In this document: in pieces, positions 37,843 to 45,931 of the stretch
Layout of the letters: each line of letters opens with the position of its first letter
How positions within the stretch are numbered: the stretch's first letter is position 1
NCBI RefSeq assembly: GCF_030758775.1
Contig: NZ_CP132384.1
Location: forward strand, 1,488,001 to 1,552,000
Length of the DNA: 64,000 nt
Direction of reading: 5' to 3'
DNA from: Bifidobacterium asteroides
GTDB lineage: Bacteria; Actinomycetota; Actinomycetes; Actinomycetales; Bifidobacteriaceae
Program-made: the position numbers and the translations under genes
The notes under the pieces: model-generated
Told to the model about the DNA's origin: nothing
The model's database searches: none
The model's input: the letters and a program-made list of their open reading frames with translations, nothing else

Positions 37843-39735
37843 CTATTCCACCGTGACCGACTTGGCCAGATTGCGGGGCTTGTCCACATCCAGACCCTTG
37901 AGCCGGGCCATGTCCAAGGCGAACAGCTGCAGGGGGACCACGTCCACCAGAGGGCTTAGCAGGGTTGGGCAGGGCGGCCTCCAAAAGACCACGTCAGCAT
38001 AGCGGTCGGCGTCCGGGTCGCCCTCCTCGGCCACGACAATGGTGAAGGCGCCACGGGCCTTGACCTCCTCGATGGCCGAGATGACCTTATCGTGCAGCAC
38101 ATTGCGGCCCCGTGCGCTGGGTACGATGACCACCACAGGCTCCCCCGGCTCCACCAGGGCGATAGGCCCGTGCTTGAGCTCGCCAGCGGCAAACCCCTCG
38201 GTGAAGATGTAAGCGATCTCCTTGAGCTTGAGCGCCCCCTCCAGGGCCACCGGATAGCCCACATGCCGACCCAGGAAGAGGAAAGAGCGGGCCTTGGACA
38301 TGCGCTGAGCCGTCTGGCTGATGACCTCGGCCTGTCCGTCCAGCACCTGCTGGATCTTGGCCGGCATGGCCTTGAGGCTGTCGATGGTCTGGTGGATCTC
38401 GTCTCGATACATGGTCCCCTTGACCTGGGCCAGGTACAGCCCCAGCAGGTAGGCCGCCACGATCTGGGCCAGGAAGGCCTTGGTGGAGGCCACAGCCACT
38501 TCGGGGCCGGCGTGGGTGTAGAGCACGGCGTCGGACTCCCTGGGGATGGTGGACCCCTGGGTGTTGCAGATGGCCAGAACCCGTGAACCCTGCTCGCGTG
38601 CGTGGCGAAGCGCCATCAGCGTATCCATGGTCTCTCCTGACTGGGATATGGCCACGACCAGGGTGCGCGGGGTCAGAATGGGATCACGGTAGCGGAACTC
38701 ATGGGCCAGCTCGACCTCCACCGGGATGCGGACCCAGTGCTCGATGGCGTACTTGGCCACCAGCCCTGCGTAGGAGGCCGTTCCGCAGGCCACAACGATG
38801 ATCTTGTCGATCTGGCGGAAGACCTCCTCATCGATATGAACCTCGTCCAGATCCAGGTCGCCCGACTCGTCGTATCGGCCCAACAGGGTGTTGGAGACGG
38901 CAGCCGGGTCCTCGTGGATCTCCTTGTCCATGAAGGAGTCCCATCCGCCCTTTTCGGCGGCCGAGGCATCCCAGTCGACGGTATAACGGCGGGGATGCTC
39001 TACCGGGTGCCCTTGGAAGTCCGTAACCTTGACCTGGTCCGCGCTGATGCAGACGGCCTGGTCCTGCCCCAGTTCCATGGCCTGGCGGGTATAGGCTACG
39101 AAGGCAGCCACATCGGAGCCCAGGTAGTTCTCCCCGTCTCCCAGACCGACCACCAGCGGCGAATCGTGTCGGACGCCCACCACCAGATCAGGCTGACGTG
39201 AGTCCACAGCCAGGATGGTGAAAGCTCCTTTGAGCATGCGGGCCAACCGCCTGATGGCCTCGAAGATGTCGGGCTGGCCGGTGGCATCGACGATCTCCTG
39301 GGCAATCTTGCCCAGAAGCTTGGCCGCCACTTCGGTGTCCGTGGAGGACACGAAGGTGTATCCCTCGGTCTCCAGGTCCAGCCGCAGCCTTGAGGCGTTC
39401 TCGATGATCCCGTTGTGGATCAGCGCGACCTTGCCGTCGCGGCTGGTGTGGGGATGAGCGTTGACATCAGTGGGTTCGCCATTGGTGGCCCAGCGGGTGT
39501 GCCCGATGCCCACGGTGGCTTCGGGCATGGGCTTGGTCTTCAGATCGGCAACCAGATTGCCCAGGCGTCCCGCCTTCTTGCGTACGGCCACCTGCGTCAT
39601 TCCCGGGGCAGCCAGGGCCACTCCGGCCGAGTCATACCCTCGGTACTCCAAACGCTCCAGACCCTTGAGGCAGACCTCCAAAGGCCTGCCGCAGGCCGTC
39701 CGTACTGATCCCGCATAACCGACGATTCCGCACAT
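37843..39735 (-). CDS. glmS: Glutamine-fructose-6-phosphate aminotransferase
   Basis: A 630-residue enzyme that makes glucosamine-6-phosphate for amino-sugar and wall synthesis. With the start at 39735 the protein begins MCGIVGYAGSV, so the catalytic Cys2 becomes the N terminus after methionine removal. The glutaminase domain (1-240) has YRGYDSAG and HTRWATNGEP; two SIS domains follow (ACGTASYAG, SQSGETMDTL, STKAFLAQ), ending with the family-specific PRNLAKSVTVE. No glmS ribozyme is seen in the 96 bases upstream. Confidence 0.97.
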   Translation of the reverse strand: MCGIVGYAGSVRTACGRPLEVCLKGLERLEYRGYDSAGVALAAPGMTQVAVRKKAGRLGNLVADLKTKPMPEATVGIGHTRWATNGEPTDVNAHPHTSRDGKVALIHNGIIENASRLRLDLETEGYTFVSSTDTEVAAKLLGKIAQEIVDATGQPDIFEAIRRLARMLKGAFTILAVDSRQPDLVVGVRHDSPLVVGLGDGENYLGSDVAAFVAYTRQAMELGQDQAVCISADQVKVTDFQGHPVEHPRRYTVDWDASAAEKGGWDSFMDKEIHEDPAAVSNTLLGRYDESGDLDLDEVHIDEEVFRQIDKIIVVACGTASYAGLVAKYAIEHWVRIPVEVELAHEFRYRDPILTPRTLVVAISQSGETMDTLMALRHAREQGSRVLAICNTQGSTIPRESDAVLYTHAGPEVAVASTKAFLAQIVAAYLLGLYLAQVKGTMYRDEIHQTIDSLKAMPAKIQQVLDGQAEVISQTAQRMSKARSFLFLGRHVGYPVALEGALKLKEIAYIFTEGFAAGELKHGPIALVEPGEPVVVIVPSARGRNVLHDKVISAIEEVKARGAFTIVVAEEGDPDADRYADVVFWRPPCPTLLSPLVDVVPLQLFALDMARLKGLDVDKPRNLAKSVTVE

Positions 39736-39831
39736 GGACCCCAGTCTAGCCATGGGAGTTCCGCCGTCGCCTGTCCGGAAGGCTTCTTGCCGGAATTTCT
39801 ACAACCTGGACAGGGCCTGAGCCTGCTGAGG

Positions 39832-40644
39832 CTAGAGTACGGTATGCAAGAATTCAGCGAACCTCTCGGAGTGCGGATGGTCGATGATGTCAGGGCATCC
39901 CTGCTCAACCACGACTCCCTGATCCATGAAGACGATCTGCTCGGCCACCTCGCGGGCGAAGCCCATCTCATGGGTGACCACCACCATGGTCATGCCCTGT
40001 TGGGCAACCTGCCTCATGACCCCCAAAACCTCTCCCACCAGCTCAGGATCCAGGGCTGAGGTGGGCTCGTCGAAGAGCATGATGTCGGGGTGCATGGCCA
40101 GGGCTCGCGCGATAGCCACACGTTGCTGCTGACCGCCGGAGAGCTGGGCAGGATAATAGTCCATCCTGTCCTCCAGCCCTACACGTTCCAGCTGGGCCTG
40201 AGCCTCCTGGCGGGCATCGGCCTTGGGAACCCGGCCCACATGGACCGGCGCTTCCATGACGTTCTCCAAGGCAGTCATGTGGGGAAAGAGGTTGAAACGC
40301 TGGAAGACCATGCCGATCTTGGATCGCTGCCTGGCAATAGCCTTGTCATCCAGGGTCTGCAGCACAGAACCTTTGCCGGTATTGATTTTCCTGTATCCGG
40401 TCAGCTCGCCGTCCACATAGATTTCGCCGGCTGTGCGGGTCTCCAGCTGGTTGATCAGCCGCAGCAGGGTCGACTTGCCTGAGCCGGAAGGCCCCAGGAC
40501 GGCCGTTACCGTACCGGGCATGACTTCCAGGTTGATCCCCCGCAGTACATGCTGGTCGCCGAATACCTTGTGCACATTCCTGATGACGATAGCCGGATTC
40601 TTATTGACTTGCCCTTTTTTCCTGGTCTGCCTGTCCTCGTCCAT
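39832..40644 (-). CDS. Polar amino-acid ABC ATPase (GlnQ type)
   Basis: ATPase of 270 residues: Walker [10 protein letters not shown], signature LSGGQQQR, Walker [13 protein letters not shown], switch VVTHEMG. A charged 17-residue leader precedes the domain. Phenylalanine-rich [12 protein letters not shown] is the Q-loop of this PAAT group. It is the last gene of a binding protein-permease-ATPase operon, 16 bases after the permease. Confidence 0.92.
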   Translation of the reverse strand: MDEDRQTRKKGQVNKNPAIVIRNVHKVFGDQHVLRGINLEVMPGTVTAVLGPSGSGKSTLLRLINQLETRTAGEIYVDGELTGYRKINTGKGSVLQTLDDKAIARQRSKIGMVFQRFNLFPHMTALENVMEAPVHVGRVPKADARQEAQAQLERVGLEDRMDYYPAQLSGGQQQRVAIARALAMHPDIMLFDEPTSALDPELVGEVLGVMRQVAQQGMTMVVVTHEMGFAREVAEQIVFMDQGVVVEQGCPDIIDHPHSERFAEFLHTVL

Positions 40645-40660
40645 GATTTTCCTCCTGCGC

Positions 40661-41635
40661 TCAGGCGTTCAGCCCGGCCATCATGACCTTGTTGACCTTG
40701 TCAGTTTCCTGACGGGTCTGCGGGTCCTCGCCATCCTTGCCGTCCTTGGCCCCTGATCCGGCCAGGGGCCGCGAGTCGAAGCCCTTGCCGTAGTGCTTCT
40801 CCAGCTGGGCCTGGATGACCATCAGAACGGAGGTGATGACCAGGTACCAGATGCAGGCCACGATCAGCAGCGGGATGGTCTTGTAGATGCGGTTGGCGAT
40901 GGCGTTGGTGGCGAACTGGAGCTCCAGGGTGAAGGGCACGGCAAGGGCCAGGGATGTGGTCTTCAACATGCCGATGGTTTCATTGCCGGTAGGCGGCACG
41001 ATGATGCGCATGGCCTGAGGCAGGACGATCCGTCGCATGATCATGGAGGGCGGCATGCCCAGAGCCTTGGCGGCCTCCTCCTGGCCGGGGTCCACAGCCT
41101 CGATGCCGGCGCGGACGATTTCGGAAAGGTAGGCAGCCTCGTTCAGTCCAAGCCCCAGAACCGTCGCCACGGTGGCGTTGAGCACGGTCTTGGTGTCGAT
41201 GCTCCAGAACTCCGGCCCGAAGGGGATGCCTATGGCCAGCTTGGGAATCAGCACGGAGAGCAGGCCCCAGAAAACCAGCTGGGTATATACAGGAGTGCCG
41301 CGGAAGAACCAGATGAAGAACCAGCTGACCCAACGCAGGACCGGATTGGACGACTTGCGCATGACCGCCAGGATGATGGCCAGGATTGTGGCCAGAACCA
41401 TGGCGTAGACGGTCAGCAGAAGGGTCCACTTGATGCCGTCCAGGACATGCTCGTTGAAGAGATACTTCCAGACCGTGGGCCAATCAAAGTTGGGATTGGT
41501 CACCATGCCATGGATCAGCATGGCCACGAAAACGGCCACGATGACGGCGGCCACGATCGGCCCCGGCTTGCGCACCGGCCTGGCCTCTATTCTGCCGGGG
41601 ATCTGAATCTGGTCCGTCCCCTTCTTGGTATGCAT
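40661..41635 (-). CDS. Polar amino-acid ABC permease
   Basis: A 324-residue permease of the HisM/GlnP type. Basic N terminus, first helix near 27-45, and five further helices; the EAA loop is [29 protein letters not shown], given here by its core AAKALGMPP near residue 195. The C-terminal 40 residues are charged and unstructured ([14 protein letters not shown]). It probably works as a homodimer since no second permease is present. Confidence 0.92.
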   Translation of the reverse strand: MHTKKGTDQIQIPGRIEARPVRKPGPIVAAVIVAVFVAMLIHGMVTNPNFDWPTVWKYLFNEHVLDGIKWTLLLTVYAMVLATILAIILAVMRKSSNPVLRWVSWFFIWFFRGTPVYTQLVFWGLLSVLIPKLAIGIPFGPEFWSIDTKTVLNATVATVLGLGLNEAAYLSEIVRAGIEAVDPGQEEAAKALGMPPSMIMRRIVLPQAMRIIVPPTGNETIGMLKTTSLALAVPFTLELQFATNAIANRIYKTIPLLIVACIWYLVITSVLMVIQAQLEKHYGKGFDSRPLAGSGAKDGKDGEDPQTRQETDKVNKVMMAGLNA

Positions 41636-41697
41636 CTCCTGCTTCCTTCCGCACCGCTGAACGTATTCAGGCCCAGCCTATCCAGCCGGGCCAACCG

Positions 41698-41735
41698 CTA
41701 GGCGCAGTCCGGTTGTTGAGCCGGCCCGCGCCTAG
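41698..41735 (-). promoter_or_regulatory. Hairpin between amino-acid binding protein and permease genes
   Basis: CTAGGCGC (41698-41705) pairs with GCGCCTAG (41728-41735), enclosing an inner CCGG/CCGG pairing and an eight-base loop. It lies in the 109-base gap after the binding-protein stop and has no T tract, like the hairpin in the sugar operon. Likely sets a higher yield of binding protein. Confidence 0.55.
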
Positions 41736-41744
41736 AGGCCTGTC

Positions 41745-42683
41745 TCAGTCAGAGACCGCAGGGTTGATCTCCGCCTTTTCGACTGCCCCGCTCTGGACAC
41801 CCCAGTTCTTGAGGATCTTGGCATAGGTGCCGTCGTCGATCAGCTTCTGGAGCGCCGCCTGGGTGGCCTCAGCCATGCCGCTGCCCTTCTTCAGAGCGGC
41901 GCCTTGCAGGACGATGTCGGTATCCTTGCCCAGCTTCTCCAGCTGGCCGTCGGTCTGCTTGATGGCATATCCGGTCACCTGGGAGTCGGCGTAGAAGACG
42001 TCGATCTTGCCGTTGACCACCGCTGTGGCGGCATCGGTCTGCTGCTTGTAGGACTGCACATCCACCGGCTTCTTGCCCTTGGCCTTGCACTCGGCCGAAA
42101 TCTTGTCGGTCGCCTGCTGCTCTTCGATGGTGCCCGTCTGCACGCCGACCTTGACGCCGCAGATGTCGTCAGGATTGATCTTGTTGGGGTTGCCTTTTTT
42201 GACTGCAAAGGCCGTGCCTGCCTTGAAGGTGGTGACGAAGTCAACCGACTGCATCCGCTCCTTGGTGATGGTGAAGCTGGAGATGCCCGCGTCGTATTTG
42301 CTGCCGATGGCCGGGATGATGGTATCGAAGGAAGCGCTGACCATCTCCCCCTTGAGCCCCATCACCCTGGCAATGGCGTTGGACAGGTCGACGTCATAGC
42401 CGATCGGTGTCTTTCCGTCCTCATTCATGAATTCACCCGGAGCATACGAGGTCTCCATGCCCACAGTCAGCTTGCCGTCCTTGGAAACCGACTCGGGCAC
42501 CTTGGCCGCTATGGCCGGATCCTTTTTGATGCCACTGACGTCAAAAGCCGCCGGATGGGAACTTGTTGTGGCCTTACCCGACGCACTGTTGTTGTCCGCC
42601 TCGTCGGTGGTTCCGCAGGCCCCGATGGAGGCCAGCAGGGTGACACTCAGAGCCGCCGCCAGCACCGCCTTGATCTTGCCCAT
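41745..42683 (-). CDS. Polar amino-acid ABC binding lipoprotein
   Basis: A 312-residue family-3 solute-binding lipoprotein. The start at 42683 follows AGGAG and gives the signal MGKIKAVLAAALSVTLLA ending in the lipobox SIGAC. The domain shows KDGKLTVGMETSYAPGEF and GYDVDLSNAIARVMG, then FVTTFKAGTAFAVKKG and VGVQTGTIEEQ, all typical. It supplies the specificity of the importer; among polar amino acids the actual ligand is open. Confidence 0.93.
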   Translation of the reverse strand: MGKIKAVLAAALSVTLLASIGACGTTDEADNNSASGKATTSSHPAAFDVSGIKKDPAIAAKVPESVSKDGKLTVGMETSYAPGEFMNEDGKTPIGYDVDLSNAIARVMGLKGEMVSASFDTIIPAIGSKYDAGISSFTITKERMQSVDFVTTFKAGTAFAVKKGNPNKINPDDICGVKVGVQTGTIEEQQATDKISAECKAKGKKPVDVQSYKQQTDAATAVVNGKIDVFYADSQVTGYAIKQTDGQLEKLGKDTDIVLQGAALKKGSGMAEATQAALQKLIDDGTYAKILKNWGVQSGAVEKAEINPAVSD

Positions 42684-42755
42684 GTCTCTTCTCCTCTTCC
42701 GGACCGCCCGAGGCGACCCTCCGTATCCCTTGATCGACATGCACTATTATGCACA

Positions 42756-42775
42756 CATTTGTATTTTTATGCATC
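42756..42775 (-). promoter_or_regulatory. ARG-box-like site upstream of amino-acid importer
   Basis: On the minus strand GATGCATAAAAATACAAATG lies 73-92 bases before the binding-protein start, next to a CATAAT -10-like element (42746-42751). Half of the bases match the AT-rich ArgR box pattern known from Bacillus. ArgR control is a guess from this likeness. Confidence 0.25.
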
Positions 42776-42783
42776 CAGCTGAT

Positions 42784-42961
42784 TGTTGATCTTCGATTGC
42801 AGTTTGTTCTGCAGGGCAGATTTTGGCTCCAGCTCAAGCTTCAGAAGCTTATAGAACACTGCCAATCGTCTTAGCTCCGGGCGTGTCGATCTGCATAGTG
42901 CAAGGAAATATCAGGAGGCAGCCGGCCTATCCGAGAATCAGAAAGTGCATCAGCAGGTGTC
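42784..42961. other. Gap between smpB and the amino-acid importer
   Basis: The 178 bases hold the upstream part of the importer promoter and the end of the smpB transcript. An AAGCTT repeat is seen near 42837-42852. I looked for tmRNA here because smpB is adjacent and saw none. Confidence 0.3.
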
Positions 42962-43438
42962 TCAGCCCCGACGGTTCCGGTAGCGCATGGCCCTTTGGGC
43001 CTCGCGGCGGTCCTGCTCCTCCCGCAGGGACTGACGCTTGTCATACTCGCGCTTGCCTCTTGCCACGGCGATCTCCACCTTGACTCTGCCATCCTTGAAA
43101 TACAGGCTCAGGGGGACAATGGTGTAGCCCTTGGCCTGAATCTGCCGCTCCAGGCGAATGATCTGCCTGGCATGCAGAAGCAGCTTGCGCTTGCGCTTGG
43201 GGGCATGGTTGTTCCAGGTGCCGTTGAGATATTCAGGGATATTCGCGTTCTCCAGCCAGACCTCGTGGCGACGGTCGATGCTGACAAACGACTCGGCCAG
43301 GGAGGCCCGCCCTTCGCGCAAGGACTTGACCTCAGTCCCGGTCAGGGCGATGCCTGCCTCATACCGATCCTCGATCTGGTAGTCATGCCGGGCCCTGCGA
43401 TTCTGGGCAATCATCGACGTGCCGGTCTCCTTAGCCAT
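42962..43438 (-). CDS. smpB: SsrA-binding protein SmpB
   Basis: A 158-residue tmRNA-binding protein needed for trans-translation rescue of stalled ribosomes. Family motifs: NRRARHDYQIEDRYEAGIAL, TEVKSLREGRASLAESFV (in part), and the basic C-terminal tail KREYDKRQSLREEQDRREAQ that enters the mRNA channel. GGAGGAGG precedes the ATG. It is the last gene of the prfB-ftsE-ftsX-CHAP-smpB series, a conserved order in actinobacteria. Confidence 0.97.
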   Translation of the reverse strand: MAKETGTSMIAQNRRARHDYQIEDRYEAGIALTGTEVKSLREGRASLAESFVSIDRRHEVWLENANIPEYLNGTWNNHAPKRKRKLLLHARQIIRLERQIQAKGYTIVPLSLYFKDGRVKVEIAVARGKREYDKRQSLREEQDRREAQRAMRYRNRRG

Positions 43439-43531
43439 GATGTCCTCCTCCGGACCATGCCGATCATGTCGCCTGGTAGGCCGGACGGCTAGGAGTGGCG
43501 TCCCAGGTGGCGGACCTGGTCCGCTTCGATG

Positions 43532-44926
43532 TCAGTAATGAATGTACTGGTAGTTGCCGGCCCCGTAAACCGTCTCATAGGCGGGGAATGAGGCAAATCC
43601 AGTGCCTCCCTCGGAGATGAGCACAGACCCGTCCCCATTGACCCGCTCGACCACAGCCACATGGCCGTAGGTCCAGTCGGCGTTCCAATAACCGACCCGC
43701 TGACCACGGGCGAAGACCATGGCGGCTCCGACGTGCGGGGTGTTGTTGACCAAGTAGCCCAGACTGCGTGCAGTATTGGCCCAGTCAGCCCCATTGCCCA
43801 TATAGGATCCCACAGGCAGGGAGAGCTGCGAGCGGCGGATGTAGGCCCAGAGCGTGCACTGACGGGCAGGATAAGCGCTGCCGCCCACCGAGTTGCCGGT
43901 AGGATGGCCGTAGCAGAAACCAGAACCTTCAGGGCAGCTGCCAGGCACCCCGTAATTCATGCCGGAGGCACCTCCACCGCCCCCGTTGCTCGGCGGAGCC
44001 GGCTGCGGAGCCGGCGATGGTGCGGAGCCCCCACCGCCGATCTGCTGGGCGCCGCCGGCATGAGGATCGGCCCCACCGCCGGCATTGCCTGTGTTGAGGG
44101 AATCGATCATAGACTCGGTGGCCACGATATCAGCGGCCTCACGGGCCGATTGCGTGGTCAGGGCGGCCTTCTGCCCCTCCAGCTGCTTGCGTGCTGCAGT
44201 TCCCTGGTCGCGCAAGGCCTGCAGACTGTCCTGCTTGGCTTGCGCCGCGGCTGCTGCCTGCTGGGCCGCTGCCTGCTGCTGGTCGGCCTTGGCCTTCAAG
44301 GTGCTGATCTGCTCCTCGATGGCCTCGAGGCGCTGCTTGCGATTCATGGACGAATTGAGGGTGTTGGCGGCATCATTGGCCGTGTTGGCCTCGGATCGGG
44401 TCACGGCTGCATCGGACTGCATCTTGTCCACAAAGTCCTTGGTGCTGGAGGACTTGGTCACCACGTCCATGACCTGTGAGGCCTCAGAGCCGTGGAAGCT
44501 CTTTCTCGCCATCTGCGCCACACCGGCCTTGGCATCGTCATAGTCGATGCCGGTCTGACGGATCTTGGCCTCCAGGTCGGCACGATCCTTGCGGGCCGCC
44601 TGCAGTCGGTCATTGGTGGCCTGAACCAAACTGTCGGCCTGCTCGGCCTGCTGCTGAGCTTCGACAGCGCTCTGCTGGGCCGCCGGGATCTGGTTGGCAG
44701 TCAGATCGCTGAGACTGAGAATCTGGTTGGCCAGCTCGCTGTTGACACCCGCCAGCTTGCTCTTCAGAGCCTCATGGCTCTGTACCTTCTGCTGATAGCT
44801 ACTCCAATCAGCCCGGGCCGGTGCGGGGGCCACTGTCAACCCCAGGATCCCACCGCCCAGCATCATGGCCAACGACCCCACCAGGCCGCAGATGGCTTCC
44901 AAGTGCTTCGTACGATTCATGGTCAA
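43532..44926 (-). CDS. Secreted coiled-coil/CHAP peptidoglycan hydrolase
   Basis: A 464-residue exported protein. The signal peptide (1-39, ending ARA-D) is followed by a long coiled coil (about 45-285, rich in Gln/Ala), a Gly/Pro linker (290-325) and a C-terminal CHAP domain with the catalytic cysteine in ARQCTLWAY and histidine in TYGHVAVVERV. CHAP enzymes cut peptide or amide bonds of peptidoglycan. The layout is that of PcsB, whose coiled coil is held by FtsX and released by FtsE ATP hydrolysis. It lies directly downstream of ftsX, so that partnership is a strong inference. Confidence 0.9.
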   Translation of the reverse strand: MTMNRTKHLEAICGLVGSLAMMLGGGILGLTVAPAPARADWSSYQQKVQSHEALKSKLAGVNSELANQILSLSDLTANQIPAAQQSAVEAQQQAEQADSLVQATNDRLQAARKDRADLEAKIRQTGIDYDDAKAGVAQMARKSFHGSEASQVMDVVTKSSSTKDFVDKMQSDAAVTRSEANTANDAANTLNSSMNRKQRLEAIEEQISTLKAKADQQQAAAQQAAAAAQAKQDSLQALRDQGTAARKQLEGQKAALTTQSAREAADIVATESMIDSLNTGNAGGGADPHAGGAQQIGGGGSAPSPAPQPAPPSNGGGGGASGMNYGVPGSCPEGSGFCYGHPTGNSVGGSAYPARQCTLWAYIRRSQLSLPVGSYMGNGADWANTARSLGYLVNNTPHVGAAMVFARGQRVGYWNADWTYGHVAVVERVNGDGSVLISEGGTGFASFPAYETVYGAGNYQYIHY

Positions 44927-45007
44927 GTCCTCACTATCACTTATCCATGCTAGTCATCATTATGGCAGAGTTCGGGCCCATAAGGACAATCGGCCCGTCG
45001 CTGCGGA

Positions 45008-45931
45008 TCAGGTCCTCAAATACCGCCGCAGGGAGATGGAAGAAGCCAATGCGGACAGAAGCATGGCCCCCAGGATCAGCGCCGGGGCCATGAGCAGGAC
45101 CGTGGACTGATCCACGTAGGGCATCCACTGGACCGTACGGGCCAGCCAGTCCGTGATGAAAAGCTTGACAATGGCGCTCAGAGCGCCGACAGCCAGAAGA
45201 GATCCCAGCAAGGATGCCACCACGCCCTCCAGGATGAAGGGCAGTCGTATGGTCCAGTTGGAGGCTCCCACCAGTCTCATGATCTCGGTCTCGTTGCGAC
45301 GCGAGGCGGCACTCATCCTGATGGTGGTGCCAGTCAGCAGGATGGCCACGATCACCATGACGACGGCCAGGACCAGGGTGACTGCCGTAGCCCTGTTGAG
45401 GATCTTGAAGACCGGGTCGAATATCTGACGCTGGTCGGACACCTCCTCTACGCCGTCGCGTCCGGACAGCACCTCGGAGACCACCTGGTACTTGGTTGGA
45501 TCCTTGAGCTTGAGACGCAGGGAGGCCTGCATGTCCGCTGCGGTCATGGTCCTTCCCTCGTATGTGCCGTTGGGGTACTGCTTGAGGAAGGTGTTCTTGA
45601 AAAAGTCCTCCCGGCTCTGGTAGGTGATTTTTGCCACAGAGTCGCGCAGCTCAGTATTGATGGTGTTCTCCAGCTTGACGATCTCGTCGTTGGTGGGCGC
45701 CTTGCCGGTCGCGCAGGATGCCGCCTGGCTGGCGCCGTCCGGGCACAGCCAGACCACCACCTCTACTTGGTCATACCAGTCCCCCTTGGCCTTGCTGATC
45801 TGGGCCTGCATGAGTCCCGATGCGCCGATGAAGAGGAAGGAGATGAACGTGACCAGCATGACCGAGAGGATCATGGAACCGTTGCGCCGCAGGTTGTCCC
45901 AGGTGCTGGAAAGGATGAACCGCAGTCTCAT
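45008..45931 (-). CDS. ftsX: Cell division membrane protein FtsX
   Basis: A 307-residue protein with four helices: one near 20-40, a large extracellular domain (about 45-175), and three more from 185 to the end, in the order of FtsX. The extracellular part, with its pair of cysteines in CPDGASQAASCATG, is the docking site for a wall hydrolase in studied systems. The ATG overlaps the ftsE stop by four bases. With FtsE it forms the type VII-like mechanotransmitting ABC complex at the septum. Confidence 0.95.
   Translation of the reverse strand: MRLRFILSSTWDNLRRNGSMILSVMLVTFISFLFIGASGLMQAQISKAKGDWYDQVEVVVWLCPDGASQAASCATGKAPTNDEIVKLENTINTELRDSVAKITYQSREDFFKNTFLKQYPNGTYEGRTMTAADMQASLRLKLKDPTKYQVVSEVLSGRDGVEEVSDQRQIFDPVFKILNRATAVTLVLAVVMVIVAILLTGTTIRMSAASRRNETEIMRLVGASNWTIRLPFILEGVVASLLGSLLAVGALSAIVKLFITDWLARTVQWMPYVDQSTVLLMAPALILGAMLLSALASSISLRRYLRT

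Noticed and set aside
39736-39831. glmS ribozyme upstream of glmS
   Set aside because: Only 96 bases are available and I see no ribozyme core.
42784-42961. tmRNA gene next to smpB
   Set aside because: The gap is far too short and lacks the tRNA-like 3' end.
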